A stretch of DNA of 64,000 bases from Sipunculus nudus (taxonomy: Eukaryota; Annelida; Sipuncula; Golfingiida; Sipunculidae). Positions 1 to 12,243 of this stretch are shown here, one piece after another. How positions within the stretch are numbered: the first letter of the stretch is position 1; every line of letters starts with the position of its first letter. The DNA lies in assembly GCA_026874595.1 (NCBI GenBank), contig CM049319.1, positions 61,950,917-62,014,916 of the forward strand, read 5' to 3'. The position numbers and the translations under genes were made by a program. The notes beneath the pieces were generated by a model that ran no database searches, was not told the DNA's origin, and saw only the letters and a program-made list of their open reading frames with translations.

Positions 1-2349
1 AAAACATCTTAGTATCTGTTAACTGATATGGGCCTGCCGGTTAACATTTTAAACTTTATTACTTTTAAATAATCTATTTAAATCCAAACATTGGACACAT
101 GAAATCCCTGGGATGCTTTCTGAAGATGCAACAGACTTCCATCAAACTACCAGTACTTGTCTTTTCAGGAGGGATGTGTCCATTACCTGCCAAGCAGTTA
201 AAAGTTACTGAAACCTGAATCTGTGGGCCCTGCATTCAAACCCCTCCACAGCAGTATGGGGAAATGACAAATTCACCTTAGAATGAAATGATATAAAAAG
301 AAAATATTAAAGAAAAAGCGGTTCTTCAACTAATCACCATATGGCACAGATAAGCAACTAAGGTAATACCAAAAATATTTATCACATTGCTTTAAATAGA
401 CAAAACAAATTGGTGTGGAGACAGCACATCATCAGGATTCAAGAAGTCATCAAGGAATATGAACCAGGGAAATCCACAAAATATGTGAATGCAAAAAATT
501 TTGGAGGATCTGACAATAGAGCCCCCAGTATAGTGGAGGCATGCATTCCTTAGGATGCAGATTTCTATTTCCAATTTTTCTTTTGTATACAGTTGTTGGC
601 ACTGATCAGTGACTGTGACAAAGGCTTGCATTGATATTCTGATACAACAGTTAGAAATCTTGGAAGGTTGGATGTCTTATATAAATTTGATTTTTAAAAT
701 CATTGGAATGGGTGCCCCCTGTGAGAGTTTTGGCAAAATCTGTGAGGGATCAAAATGATCACCTGCCACCATTTTGAAATTTTATTTTTCAAAGTTAAGG
801 CTTGCTATACTATTCTGTATATGAATTCTCTGGTTTATGGAGTCGATTAATGCATATTTAAAGTCCAAATATTTATTTGACTTATTTTACACCTGTAAAT
901 AAAACAAGCTGGCTGCCAATATTTAGCTCAGAAAAGTTATTTCCTCTAAAACTTGTTGCCCAACTTTCATAGTAAGCTCTAGTAGATTGATTCTCAGTGG
1001 CATAAGCTTCTATGAATGTTAGTTTGAGAGTTTTAAGTGGATGCCCCTCATAAAAGTAAGAGCAGTTACTATAAGTATAAGGGCCTGAAATCCAAGATGG
1101 CCACTGTTTTATATTTGGAAAATGATTGTTTCCAAAGTTTTGCCTGCAGCACTGTTCATTATATAAGGACTCTTGAGTTTCTGGGGTTGAGGAATTTATA
1201 TTTATATATAAATGTCAAACTGGTGATCTATCAGATTTTGACTAGGGCTGCAACCTAAGATGGTTGCCAATATTAATCTCACAAAACCCATTTATTTAAG
1301 ATTTTGTTGTCTAGTCTTCTTACAGACTGCTGAAAGTTCTGATTTTGCTGACTGTAATAATATGTCATAGAAGTATGCTAATTAAATAGTGGTTGTCTCA
1401 CTATTAAACATCAATAGCTTGTGTCCTGGTTTTTAAAGGCAAAATATACAGAAAGAGAGACAGACTGACAGAGATAGTAACAGACAGACAGAGATAGTGA
1501 CAGAAACCCTGACAACAGAAAAAAAGGCCATCTGTCAAGCTCTGACACACTTTTAATCACTTCTGTACAATTAAGATAAGTCTTGTGGGTCTTGTTACAT
1601 TACTATCTCTTAAACAATTCTTAAAATGTTCTGCAGATACATGCATTCACTCTTAACCCCTGGTATAATTTAACAGCAACAAGGTAAAATTCTTGAAATG
1701 CTGTCAATTATATATCATATGATTGAATATGTCAAAGAGGTTTGTCTGCTGTATTCTACTGCCTGCTAAATATATAACAAATTAAGTGATTTTTAAATCA
1801 TGTTTTATTTAAAACTGAAACGAAACATATATCATTACCACAGCATATGGACAGTATGATCACATCAAGTTTTATTTCAAGGTATGAACAACAGATGGCG
1901 CCAGCAACCATGACTTTACAAAATGTGAAAATTAGATCTTGTACAGATTTCATGCACAGTTTGAAATCCCACTGAGAAACTTGATAAAAAGCCATGAAGG
2001 AGCCTTACATTTCAATAAATATTGAAGTCAAAAACAAAGATAAACAACTGAAACACTAGGATCACTTACTAAGGAAATTATCCAGTTAAAATCTTCTCAT
2101 GTTAGTGCCACAGGCTGGCCTATTTTTGCACCTTTCCACATGCTAATTCTATATCAACAGCAGAACAAGCCAAATTATTCAAAATTTTGTCAATAGGAAC
2201 TCTTCTATTGTTCTAAGATAACAACAGCAAATCTTATGGATGTATCATGATGCCATGAACATCTGGTATAAAAACATATAAACATAAAACAGATCTACCG
2301 GTAAGTAGAGGAATTAAGATTCCCAACCTGATCTTCCATGAAAATGAAT
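1..2349. other. AT-rich non-coding sequence, nothing recognised
   Basis: No exon with convincing splice sites and no recognisable element is visible. A short GACAGA-rich simple stretch occurs at about 1455-1505. The open frames here are short and of non-coding composition. Confidence 0.5.
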
Positions 2350-2534
2350 AACAAGTGACCCATGGGTCATGACGCTCAGCTGACTAGGAAGAGATTCGCA
2401 AAAGGAAATTTTATCATCAGAATGGTAGTATATACCCATTCAACTGAAGCATCAAACAGATTAACCAACAGGCCAAGATTGTGTCTGTATTTATATATCT
2501 CAAAAAAAGAGAAAAAATGTGTAAACTTTAAAAA

Positions 2535-3438
2535 CTGAAATATGGGTAGTGGACAAGCTACTACGTGTATCCGCCAAAATCAGAGTGGAACGGGTGAAGT
2601 GAGGCATGGATTGAGTGGCAAGGGGAAATAGAGTGAGGTGTGTTGCATATCAGCATGGACATCTGCAGCCTAACTGTGTATGTAGGTTGTGCCACCTACC
2701 ACAAATCCATAAAAACAGAAAGTTGTACACATATGCGAAAATTTTAGGCAGAAAAGTCAAACCACTACATGTATATGAGTGATTTTAGCCCAGGGCAGAC
2801 AAACAGACAGACACTGTGAAAAAATAGTTGCTGGTGGCCCCTCCAGGAGTTTTGTTTATTATAAAGACCTATGTGAGATCTATACACATGCAAAATTTTG
2901 GCCCAATCGGTCAAACGGTTCCTGAGATATTAGCTTGGATGTCATCAGCGTGAACGTGAATGTAGGTGGCGCCACCTGTCATAAAATCAAGAAAGCTATC
3001 CAGGATGTATAAGCATGCTGAATTTCAGGTGAATTAGTAAATTCACTGCAGAGATATGAGTGATTTTAACCCAAGGCAGATGAACAGATGGACACTGTGC
3101 AAACATGGTTGCAGGTGGAGCCACCATTTTTGTGTATGTTATAAAGCTATCCAAAGGCTATTTTGTTGAATTTTATTTCCTGATCGGTCAAACGGTTCCC
3201 GAGATATTAGGGTTTATGTGTGGAAACAGATGCACAAATGGATGCTGGGCAGAGAGGAAAGGTTAGAGGTTAACGCAAATTGGTGAGGCACCAGTTCACA
3301 TGTGACCCGATAATTGGTGTGAGTTTCGGAAAAATTGGTCCATTAGTCTCAGAGGAGTTCTCCGGAAACGAATGCGGCGGCGCCAGCAGAACCCGATCAA
3401 AAACATAGTATCCGCAAAACTTCGTTTTGGCCGATACA
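2535..3438 (+). mobile_element. Family A HINE-like element, copy A1
   Basis: It begins with the diverged family A 5' hairpin (GTAG..CTAC) followed by TATCCGCCAAAA and ends in the GTATCCGC-AAAAC / GTTTTGGC-GATAC hairpin. The core holds half-units carrying GGTGGCGCCACC-like motifs and the phrase CAAACGGTTCC. It lies inside family B copy B1, so it inserted later than B1. Confidence 0.7.
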
Positions 3439-3440
3439 AA

Positions 3441-5200
3441 AATACTGGTGGCTCCACCAGTCTGCAGAAACTAATAAAAACACTTAATGGTCAATATCAA
3501 TGCAAAGAAGCATGGTGATCTCTGCATTAGTAGTTAAGATACTTCAGCTTTTGTATCAAATTGTCCATTATTCTGAGGGATACTTTAAAGTCCTATAGCT
3601 TGATGAATATAGGTAACAGAGACCTAATTTCAAGTTTCCACAGGCACTATTCATGGGCCTCCTTGCATGACAAGAACGAAGATTCTAGGTCCAGTTGTTA
3701 CAATTTGTACCCTGTTGACAAATAACAATATCTTTAAAGGTCTCAAAAATAGAGAAAAAAATTCGTAAAAGTTTGAAAAAAACAGAGGTGCCGCACCCAG
3801 TCTGCAAAAACTGATGAAACAGCTCATGATCAATATGTTTGCCGAAAATCATGACCATCAGTGTTTTAGTTATTAAGATACTGCAGTTTTTGTATCAAAT
3901 TTTTCATTATTCTGGGGGTATTTTGGAGCCATACAGCTTAAAGAATATGGGTAACACAGACCTAATTTCAGGTTTCCTTGGAGACTTTTCATGGGTCTCC
4001 CTGTGTGTCAAGAATGAAGATTCTAGGACCAGTTTTTTTTATTTGTGCCCTGTTAACAGATGTTCATATTTTTAAAGGTTTCAAAAATAGAGAAAAATTT
4101 CATAAAAAAAACTTAACAAATACAGGTGGTGCCCCCAGTCTGCAGAAACTGATAAAACACTCCATGATCAATATCCATGCAAACAATTATGGTGATCTCT
4201 GCATTAGTTGTTCAGATACTTCAGCTTTTGTATCAAATTTTCCATTATTCTGAGCTGTACTTTGGAGAGCCATAGCTCAAGGGATATGGGTAACAGAGAC
4301 CTAATTTCAGGTTTCCATGGAGACTTTTCCCTGTGTGTCAAGAATGAAGATTCTAGGTCCATGATTTGTGCCCTGTTGACAGATAACTAAATCTTTAAAG
4401 GTCTCAAAAATAGAGAAAAAAAATTGTAAAAATTTTGAAAAAAAATACAGGTGGCACCACCAGTCTGCAGGAACTGATGGAACACCTCTTGATCAATATG
4501 TATGTCAAAAATCATGACCATCAGTGTTGTAGTTATTGAGATGTTGCAGTTTGATTTAATCAAATTTTTCATTATTCTGGGGGCTAATTAGGAGCCCCCC
4601 CCCCCCACAGCTCAAACGATATGGGTAACAGAGACTTTATTTCAGGTTTCCATAGAGACTTTTCATAGGTCTCTCACTGTGTCACGAATGAAGATTCTAG
4701 GTCCAGTCTTAATGATTTGTGCCCTGTTAACAGCTGTTCACATTTTTAAAGGTCTCAAAAATAGAGAAAACAATTTGTAAAAACTGAACAAATACAGGTG
4801 GTGCCACCAGTCTGCAGGAACTGATGGAACATCTCATGATCAATATGTATGCCAAAAATCATGTCCATCAGTCAAGTAGTGAATGAGATATTGAAGTTTT
4901 TGTATGAAATTTTTGACTATTCTGGGGGTACTTTGGGGCCCCAAAGCTCCAAGGATAAGGGTAACAGAGACCTAATTTCTGGTTTCCAAAAAGATATTTC
5001 GTGGACCTCTCAGAATCTAAGTAACAAGATTCTAGGTCCAGCTATATTGAAGTTTTTGTATGAAATTTTTGACTATTCTGGGGGTACTTTGGGGCCCCAA
5101 AGCTCCAAGGATAAAGGTAACAGAGACCTAATTTCTGGTTTCCAAAAAGATATTTCGTGGACCTCTCAGAATCTAAGTAACAAGATTCTAGGTCCAGCGG
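3441..5200 (+). repeat. Internal tandem units (~330 bp) of family B copy B1
   Basis: About five diverged units follow one another. Each runs from a GGTGGTGCCACCAGTCTGCAG-like block through TTATTCTGGGGG and GGTAACAGAGACCTAATTTC to AAGATTCTAGGTCCAG. The same unit recurs at 44490-45440. A poly-C run (4595-4606) interrupts one unit. Confidence 0.75.
4888..5199 (+). repeat. Near-perfect 156-bp tandem duplication
   Basis: Two adjacent 156-bp copies (4888-5043 and 5044-5199) differ at about one base. This makes the duplication much younger than the surrounding diverged units. Because 156 is a multiple of three, it also creates a repetitive open frame, which is not a real gene. Confidence 0.85.
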
Positions 5201-5294
5201 TTACGATTTGTGCCTGGTTAACGGACGGACAGACGGACGAGGGACAAAGAGTGATCGCTATAGCTCAGATGACTTTCAGTCAGCTGAGCTAAAA

Positions 5295-5682
5295 AAACTA
5301 GGTGACTTAATATTGCTGTTCAGAGTAAACAATGTTCTAAATGTCACGTCTACTTTCATCATATATTTGTGAAGAAAATGATATTAACTGACATCTGGTT
5401 TTTGTTACTGACTTTGACTGATATCATGTGTTTGTGAAGAAAAATAAATTTATTCACATATGTCTGAGTGTTAATATATATTTCTTGAATAGTTAGCCAT
5501 AAAATTGTAAAACAGACACTGTCAAAATATAAATTATTGTTCGTTTTGCACTGTAAAAATATACTGCAAAAATTATCCAGGTAGAAAAAACTATCTTGTG
5601 CTTCTTCAAAAAACTGTGGAAAAATCATGTGAAAATATAGCTGAGTCCTGTATGTTTGGTATGGATGGAATCTTGAGCCAAG
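5295..5682. other. Non-coding, nothing recognised
   Basis: AT-rich sequence between a family B 3' end and the 33-bp minisatellite. No splice-flanked exon is visible. Confidence 0.4.
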
Positions 5683-6700
5683 CAACAGGTGTGTGGGTGG
5701 ACTGAACGTGTTACACAACAGATGTGTGGGTGGACTGAACATGTCACACAACATGTGTGGGTGGACTGAACGTGTAACACAACAGATTTGTAGGTGGCCT
5801 AAAACTGTCAAACAACATGTGTAGGTGGACTAAAACTGTCAAACAACATGTGTAGGTGGACTAAATGTTTCACACAACAGACGTGTGGGCGGACTGAACG
5901 TGGCACACAACATGTGTAGGGGGGACTGAATGTGTCACACAACAGATGTGTGGGTAGACTGAACGTGTCACACAACATGTGTAGGTGGACGGAAAATGTT
6001 ACACAACAGATGTGTGGCTGGACTGAACATGTAGTACAACGGACATGTGGGTGGACGGTATCTTGTCACACACAACAAATGTGTGGGTTCGAATTGTGAG
6101 TCACACAGCAGATGAGTGGGTGGACTGAACCCTGTGTACACAACAGATGTGTGGCTGAACAGAACCATTTCTCACACAACAGATGTGTAGGTGGACTGAA
6201 CCTTGTGTCAAGCAACAGAAATGTGAATGGATGGAAGCTTGTGCTAAAAACAGATGTATAGATGGATAGAAACTTGTGCCAAACAATTAAAGGGTGGGGA
6301 AAAAACCTTGTCTCGCACAACATGTTTGGGTGGACAGAACTTATCACACAACAGATGTGTGGGTGGACAGAATCATGTGTCAAACAACAGATGTGTGGGT
6401 GAACTGAATCTTGTGTCACACAATAGATGTGTGGGTGACCTGGACCTTGTGTCACATAGCAGATATGTATGTGGACTGAAAGATGTGGATGGACGAAAGC
6501 TTGTGCTAAAAACAGAAGTATGGATGGATGGAAACTTGTGCAAAACAATATATGGGTGGATGGACGGAAATCTGTCAAACAACAGATGTGGATGGATGGA
6601 AACTTGTCACACAAAAGATGTATGGGTGGACGGAAACTTTTCACACAACAGATGTGTAGCTGGATGGATATTTGTGTTACACAACAGCTGTGTGGGTGGA
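5683..6700. repeat. Degenerate ~33-bp minisatellite (ACACAACAGATGTGTGGGTGG...)
   Basis: About 30 diverged copies of a unit of roughly 33 bp, built around CACACAACAGATGTGTGGGTGGACTGAAC, with 31-34 bp variants and local sub-families containing GGATGGA. The unit is near a multiple of three, so long Cys/His/Pro-rich frames appear on the minus strand and Trp/Gly-rich ones on the plus strand. These are explained by the repeat and are not called as genes. Confidence 0.85.
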
Positions 6701-6710
6701 AAAAATGGTG

Positions 6711-8264
6711 ATTTATTAAAGGCATCTGACATAGAGAAATAGAGGTTCTTACAACAGAATCACAGAATAAGTAACAATCAAGTTTCTCCATGTTCACAGG
6801 AATAGAACTTGACTGCTTACAGAGTATACATGTATAAATGCTCAGTGCGCCATCTGATGGGCTTAACACAAACCAATTTCAAACATACTTTATCTTTTCA
6901 AACAACCACAATAGATTACAAGTAAATTTCTGTTTGGTATGTAGCTAGATTTTTCAACAATCTTTCAATAACAGCCCAGTCATTTCTGTTTACAACTGTG
7001 TGCTTTTACAATATTTAAACCAGCAATCAGGGCTTTAAAGAACAACGAAGGCTCAAATTTGAGCACAAATATTTGCCTCCTGCAAAATAGCTAACAGACA
7101 TATAAAAATACCAAAATATTAATAAAAAAATCTACTAACAGAAAGAACTTGATCAAATAATCATTATTTACTGTGTTCTCATTGGTACTCGATAAAAGCC
7201 TGGGGTCTCTAAGTACAAGGTTTATTGCATATGATATCTTGGTACTGAACCGATATTACAATAAAATTTAAGTATCCAGTACAGTTTTTTTGGTTTTATC
7301 TTGTGGTGAATCATGTAAGGAACAAGATTAGCAAACTGATTTGAATACTGCTATGCTGTACCATAATTATAAAGCAATTCATCTACAATATCATGAAGTG
7401 ATTCATCTCACATGTTGCCTGGTGAAATGGAGCAATATTTAAACCACTCGATGATAACCTTTACACATTGTCACATTACACTCTCAATGTTGTCAGTATT
7501 GTTTTTCTTGACAAACATACCCCACCTGAAGTAGATGAAAAAGCAGTATCTGCAAGCTCAATATGAAACATGCATTCATGTTTTTCTCCTAAAATAAATT
7601 TGAAGCAGATTTTATGTTAGTGAATACAATGGCATCTCAGGAAACATGCGGTTTTAGTCTCAAATTGCAACTGAGCATGCATTTGAATACTGGCTCCTTA
7701 CTTCTGTCTATGCTGCTAGTCATTTATCTTCTGAGTAAATGATCTTCTTTCCTGTAAGATAAAGTGTTCACAAATACAAATTTATTACTTACAACTAGCA
7801 CTCAAATAATACATTTATATTAGCCCCATTTACAAACAAAATCTATACCACACTATATTCCCCAAATGGACCAGATTTGGGCTGAACACCCTTGATTTTA
7901 GTTTGAAGCAGTCTACACTTGACTGTCAGTTTAAGATGGGTCCAAATGCTACACTTTGGTTGGAGCATGGTGAACTTTGTGTGTAAACAGAACTAAAACA
8001 AACAAGCTAAATCTAGAGCAACCCAGCCTAAGTGTTAGAGTGTAGCACGATCCAGCACCATTTGCTACATCTACTACATGCTTGCAGTTTTGATTGCACC
8101 AGATTTCCTAATGTTAAAGGGACATAATCAGGAGCATTATTATGCCTATTCTTTCACACTATCAGTTCAGTTTTGCTTCATACAAAAGTTTCCCAGCAAA
8201 ACCAACCAAGCACACATTCTCAGTACCCCACATACAGCTGTTTAACACCTTGTATGGCTCTGCC
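6711..8264. other. Non-coding, nothing recognised
   Basis: AT-rich sequence with no supported exon or element. A splice-flanked 52-bp segment on the minus strand near 7694-7745 has stops in all frames and was not called. Confidence 0.4.
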
Positions 8265-8625
8265 TTTGTAAACGCAGTGCATATGTGTTTGTTTACCATA
8301 ACAAGGCAGTGTGACTGGAGGTCCTAATATGAGCCACAACACGTGATGTTTAAGCCAGTGGGAACATGTATTACATTTTAGGATCAAGTCAGGGCATCCC
8401 TTGATTGGCAGGTCATGTGGCTCAGTGATGCACAGAGTCCCACACGCTTTGTTTATGTTGACACCTCTGATCGCACCCGCTTAACTGTTTTTAACACTTG
8501 TTAACTGGAGTAAGCAAACGGTATCACGGAAATACTTTGACAGGAACCAATTTATTTTAAAGGGAAGAACCAATTTTTCATGTAAATTCAACATGCTTTA
8601 TAAGTTATTGGGCCCCTTTAATAAG
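8265..8625. repeat. Dispersed repeat D, copy 1
   Basis: This ~360-bp stretch matches 11800-12205 in the same orientation. Shared landmarks include GTGTTTGTTTACCA, TGTTTTTAACACT, GGAGTAAGCAAAC and a TTTATTTTAAAG block ending near CCCTTTA. It is an unnamed interspersed repeat; terminal features could not be defined. Confidence 0.6.
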
Positions 8626-9226
8626 AGGAGAGATTTTGATTGAGCTTGACAATAATGGTCTAAAGGAATAGGTCAGAGCAGTTTCAATGGTCCCTTGACC
8701 TGGTGCAGTGTATATACAAGATGAAATGTGGCATGAGCTAGATTTAGATGGATCGAGCCAGATCTTGCTATAGTGAATGTGGCTAATGTACCCAAAGAAA
8801 CAGAGCCAGTGATAACATTTTATATTACATACTTTTATTTTTCAAAACCAAATTTATATTCAGAGAGTTTAGCTGGTCAGAGTGGTGAATCAGTATTGTG
8901 TATCATTTTATGTTATGACAGAATACAAATTTTATAGTATCCAATTATCTTTAATGGTATTGCAATTTTTAAAATATCCTTTTGCAAAATTAAATGTGAT
9001 CTCTGAATCAAAAATGAATTCAAACAGGTCAAGGTGTACATTACAATTTTATCACTCATCATACCCATCACAGAATTTTTAAATATCTACTGACATATCA
9101 ATCAAGATGATTTGATAATAAAATGGTCTGACAAGAATTAATATGATTATCAATGGGTCTGACAAGAATTAATATAATATAAATAGCCAAGACAAGAAAT
9201 TACATAAATAATAAAGGGAACAGCAA
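8626..9226. other. Non-coding; short direct duplication near 9125-9172
   Basis: A motif GGTCTGACAAGAATTAATAT occurs twice in tandem. Otherwise nothing is recognised. Confidence 0.45.
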
Positions 9227-10262
9227 ACAAGGGACCCATGGGTCACGGCGCTCAGCTGAAGTTTGAAATTTTTGCAAATGCAAAATATTCTATTGTAATG
9301 TTTTTCATTTATATAAAATTATGAGAAGCTAAGAGGAAAGGGGCCCTCCTACTTGGTTATAGTAAAGTTTTAAATATACGATTGCAAACTAATACTCTGA
9401 CAAGACTGTCATGAAGAAAAACAGTAAAAGTTTTGAGATACTGTGATGCATATGAAAATTTACATATGGACAGGCAAGTGGACAGAATGGACTAATACCT
9501 TTATTTCACTTTCAACGGAATAATGCAATAAAGTTAATATATAAGCCTATTTTTTTAGCATTTCCACTTTTTCCATTAAAAGTTTTTATCTGAATCATTT
9601 TTTTATTTACAAGTTTTATAAATTTTTAATAAAAAAAACTGAAAATACAAGTTAAAATATTAGAATTGCTGCAATCATTATATATCCAGGGTGTAGGTCA
9701 TATTGGGTCATATTATGCATAAACATATATTTTATTATTTTTAAATCACAAATGTTTAAACAGAATTTAAAAGAAAATAATGCCACAACATGGCATCTAC
9801 AAGATTAATCCTTGAACCACTATTAAACAGTTTTGCACATTGGAGTTTTCAGTACATGTTCAACAATTTTATTCACTGAAATAAAATAAAAGATTCAGTA
9901 AATTTGATAAAATAAAATATCTTTTCAAATAAAGTATACACACTGTTGGTTGAATGAGGGACAAACAATATCATTGTGCTAATTATTATATCAGCTTTAA
10001 TTTATTACTGGAATTGATAGTCAATTTCACATGTGGTGAAGTTTTTACTCTTCTGAAGTAAGGAATTACTTATCTGATGAACATCCACACTTTCATAGCA
10101 ATATACCACTTTGTGGACACAATTAAATGTGCACTTTAATCATTGTAACCCTGGTGGTACAATACAAAATTTAAAATGTAGCATAGCCTATGATAAGAAT
10201 GAATCAAATACAGAAAATAATAACATATTAACAATAATCATCTTGTTTATGCACCATCTGGT

Positions 10263-10286
10263 GGGGGGGGGGGGGGTGGGGGGGGG
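10263..10286 (+). repeat. Poly-G tract
   Basis: Two G runs of 14 and 9 bases separated by one T. Copy B8 has a poly-G run at the homologous place (48063-48078), so a shorter G run was probably present in the parent element. Confidence 0.9.
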
Positions 10287-10723
10287 ATGCAGGGCAGAGG
10301 GGAAGCCTGCTGGTAGTAGCCAAGCTGAGTCAAGGCAAGCTGCCTGGGGTAGGTTACATAATACAAGTGAAGGCTGTACTACCAGGTGGGCTAGATGTAA
10401 ACAACACTTGACATAGTGTATGAAAACTTGCATAAAAGCTACCCTTTTCAATAAATTCCTTTGAAATTTCAGGTTTTAAAAGATTAAATCCTTATGTATA
10501 TATGCCGTGAAAATTAAATCAACAATGCTTACAGGGAAAAAACGTGCCATTGCCAAAGTTGGACAAAATTTAAGGTATTGATCTTTTATTTATGCTAATA
10601 ACTTGAAAAATTTGCAAAATTCAGATCTAATTTTGGGTAAACAATTGAATCTTGATTAGATATAGTTATATTCCTGAAAAAAAGTCTCTAGCTTCAGCAA
10701 TTCTCATGTTAGGTAAGTAAATA

Positions 10724-11143
10724 CTGTGGTTGCCTTTTTAATCGCGAGGGTTTTAATTTCGCGATATTCGCGAATATTAAATAATCGCGAACATTAAACC
10801 CTCAGGTATAAAATGCTTCATCAACTAAGATGAACAAGAGGGGATGAGTTATCCCACCTCTGGAAACAACATAATCAGAAAACTAATCAGTATTGAAACA
10901 CGCGGTAATCACATGAAATATATAAACTGTTACACAGGTCATAAGTGAATGACTGAACCAGAAATGAGTGAGCTATTGTAGGATTAGTTCTAAACTAAAA
11001 TAAATATAAATTCAATGTATATGTATTTTGCTGTGCTTAGATGGTATATGTTCTGCTACAATCGCGAAAATGAAACCCTCGCGAAACGCTCAAAATGAAG
11101 AAATCGCGAAATTTCAGCCTCGCGAATTTAAAGCCAACCACAG
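10724..11143. mobile_element. 420-bp TIR MITE with TA target duplication, CGCG-rich
   Basis: Ends are inverted repeats starting CTGTGGTTG, extending about 25-30 bp through CTTT..AATTCGCGAGG. The element is flanked by TA on both sides. The paralogous copy B8 lacks it (near 48513-48520, AAATATATTTCC), giving an empty site that fits insertion with a TA duplication. Both ends are crowded with TCGCGA. TA duplication suggests a Tc1/mariner-type or related transposase; the family is not identified. Confidence 0.85.
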
Positions 11144-11404
11144 TATATTTCCTGATTTTTTAAAAACTGCATTATATTTTGGCCCATAACTTCAAAATAA
11201 GAACCAACACTGACCTAATTTTTTGTATATTCATAGAAAATGTATGGAAGAATATGAATACTAAATATGATCAAACACAGATCAGTGGTTTTGATATTAG
11301 GCAGCCTTGAAGTGAAACAATGGCTTTTTTATGGAAAACTGATGTTTTTTCTTAATATCTCGAAGGAACAAAGTCCAAATGACTTATAGTCAGCTGAGCT
11401 AAAA

Positions 11405-11799
11405 ACACTAATACAAGTTTTTTTAAACTGTTTGTTATGTGTAGTGCACAGAAAACATGGCAACAAAGTTGTGAAAATTTATTATTATACTCTACGGCCA
11501 ATTAAGCGTCACTAAAACCTGAAGCAAGATTGTAGGCTCAACAAAGAAAATGTTTTACATTATTAATACTGCATTACAACTACTATCATAGTCACTTTTA
11601 TTCCTGGCACATTTATATATACAAATTTAACAAACCTTTGATGCATAAGAATAAATTACATTGTTTTAGAAACTGTCACAAAACTGGCAACTTGGTTGAA
11701 ACCATTTGAGTATAAAGTTTGTATGGAAAATATGCAGTAGGGGGTAAGCATAACTATGCATTTAGGCTGATTCTACCTTGAAGGTTTTTAACCCAATCA
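11405..11799. other. Non-coding, nothing recognised
   Basis: AT-rich sequence between a family B element and repeat D. Confidence 0.4.
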
Positions 11800-11883
11800 T
11801 CGGACATGTGTTTGTTTACCAAAACGAATCCACGTGACCGGAGGTCAGATTGTCAGCTGCAACACATGATGTTTCAGCCAGTC

Positions 11884-11951
<68 letters not shown>

Positions 11952-12205
11952 TATATATATATAATTTTTGGGGCGAAGAAGTCAGGAGTCTCCAGATTGA
12001 CACTTTTTTAAGCCCGGCCATGCTTGCACTGTGTTTATGTTTACACATGTGATTGTGCCCGGTCCACTGTTTTTAACACTCGTTTACCGGAGTAAGCAAA
12101 CAGTTACAGGGCAACAGTTTGGTAGATACCAATTCATTTTAAAGAGAAGAGGATATTTTTTGTGTTATTTCAACAAGCATCAGTTGTTTGGACCTCTTTA
12201 ACTTA
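11800..12205. repeat. Dispersed repeat D, copy 2
   Basis: Matches 8265-8625 at both ends; the middle is replaced by a TA microsatellite and unrelated sequence. See copy 1. Confidence 0.6.
11886..11963. repeat. (TA)n microsatellite
   Basis: Nearly uninterrupted TA dinucleotides of about 78 bp inside repeat D copy 2. Confidence 0.95.
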
Positions 12206-12243
12206 CCTATAAAATTTACTTACCTATAAATGTTAACTTACCT
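12201..12243 (-). promoter_or_regulatory. Three tandem perfect 5' splice-site motifs (AG|GTAAGT)
   Basis: On the minus strand, three copies of a TATAGGTAAGT-like block occur 17-18 bp apart (12236-12243, 12218-12225, 12201-12208 as ACTTACCT on plus). Each fits the U1 consensus AG|GTAAGT. They start exactly at the stop codon of the exon at 12431-12242, so they would act as alternative donors of a 3'-UTR intron if used. Confidence 0.5.

Larger units (their letters stand above)
2350..5294 (+). mobile_element. Family B HINE-like element, copy B1, with nested family A element
   Basis: The 5' end has the family signature: an A-rich start, the palindrome GACCCATGGGTC and then a GCTCAGCTGA subterminal motif. 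The 3' end (about 5215-5294) has an ACGG-type microsatellite followed by the AGCTCAG...CTGAGCTAAAA hairpin. The core is a set of diverged units of about 330 bp. A family A element (2535-3438) interrupts the 5' part, and the host sequence resumes after it. The architecture fits non-autonomous Helentron-type elements; no transposase or Rep/helicase frame is present. Confidence 0.65.
9227..11404 (+). mobile_element. Family B HINE-like element, copy B2
   Basis: A complete 5' signature (CAAGGGACCCATGGGTCAC then CGCTCAGCTG) opens it and AGTCAGCTGAGCTAAAAA closes it. It is co-linear with copy B8 (47041-48925), including a poly-G tract at the same place. Near the 3' end it lacks roughly 130 bp that B8 has, including the GGCCGG/ACGG tract. 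A 420-bp MITE is inserted at 10724-11143. Confidence 0.75.

Noticed and set aside
4849-5292. 147-residue open frame (plus)
   Set aside because: It is made by the 156-bp tandem duplication inside a family B element.
6066-6869. 267-residue Cys/His-rich open frame (minus)
   Set aside because: It lies almost wholly in the 33-bp minisatellite; the periodicity explains the composition.
7694-7745. Possible minus-strand exon between CTTACAG and GTAAGG
   Set aside because: Both splice motifs look good, but all three frames contain stops and nothing links it to another exon, so it is not supported as coding.
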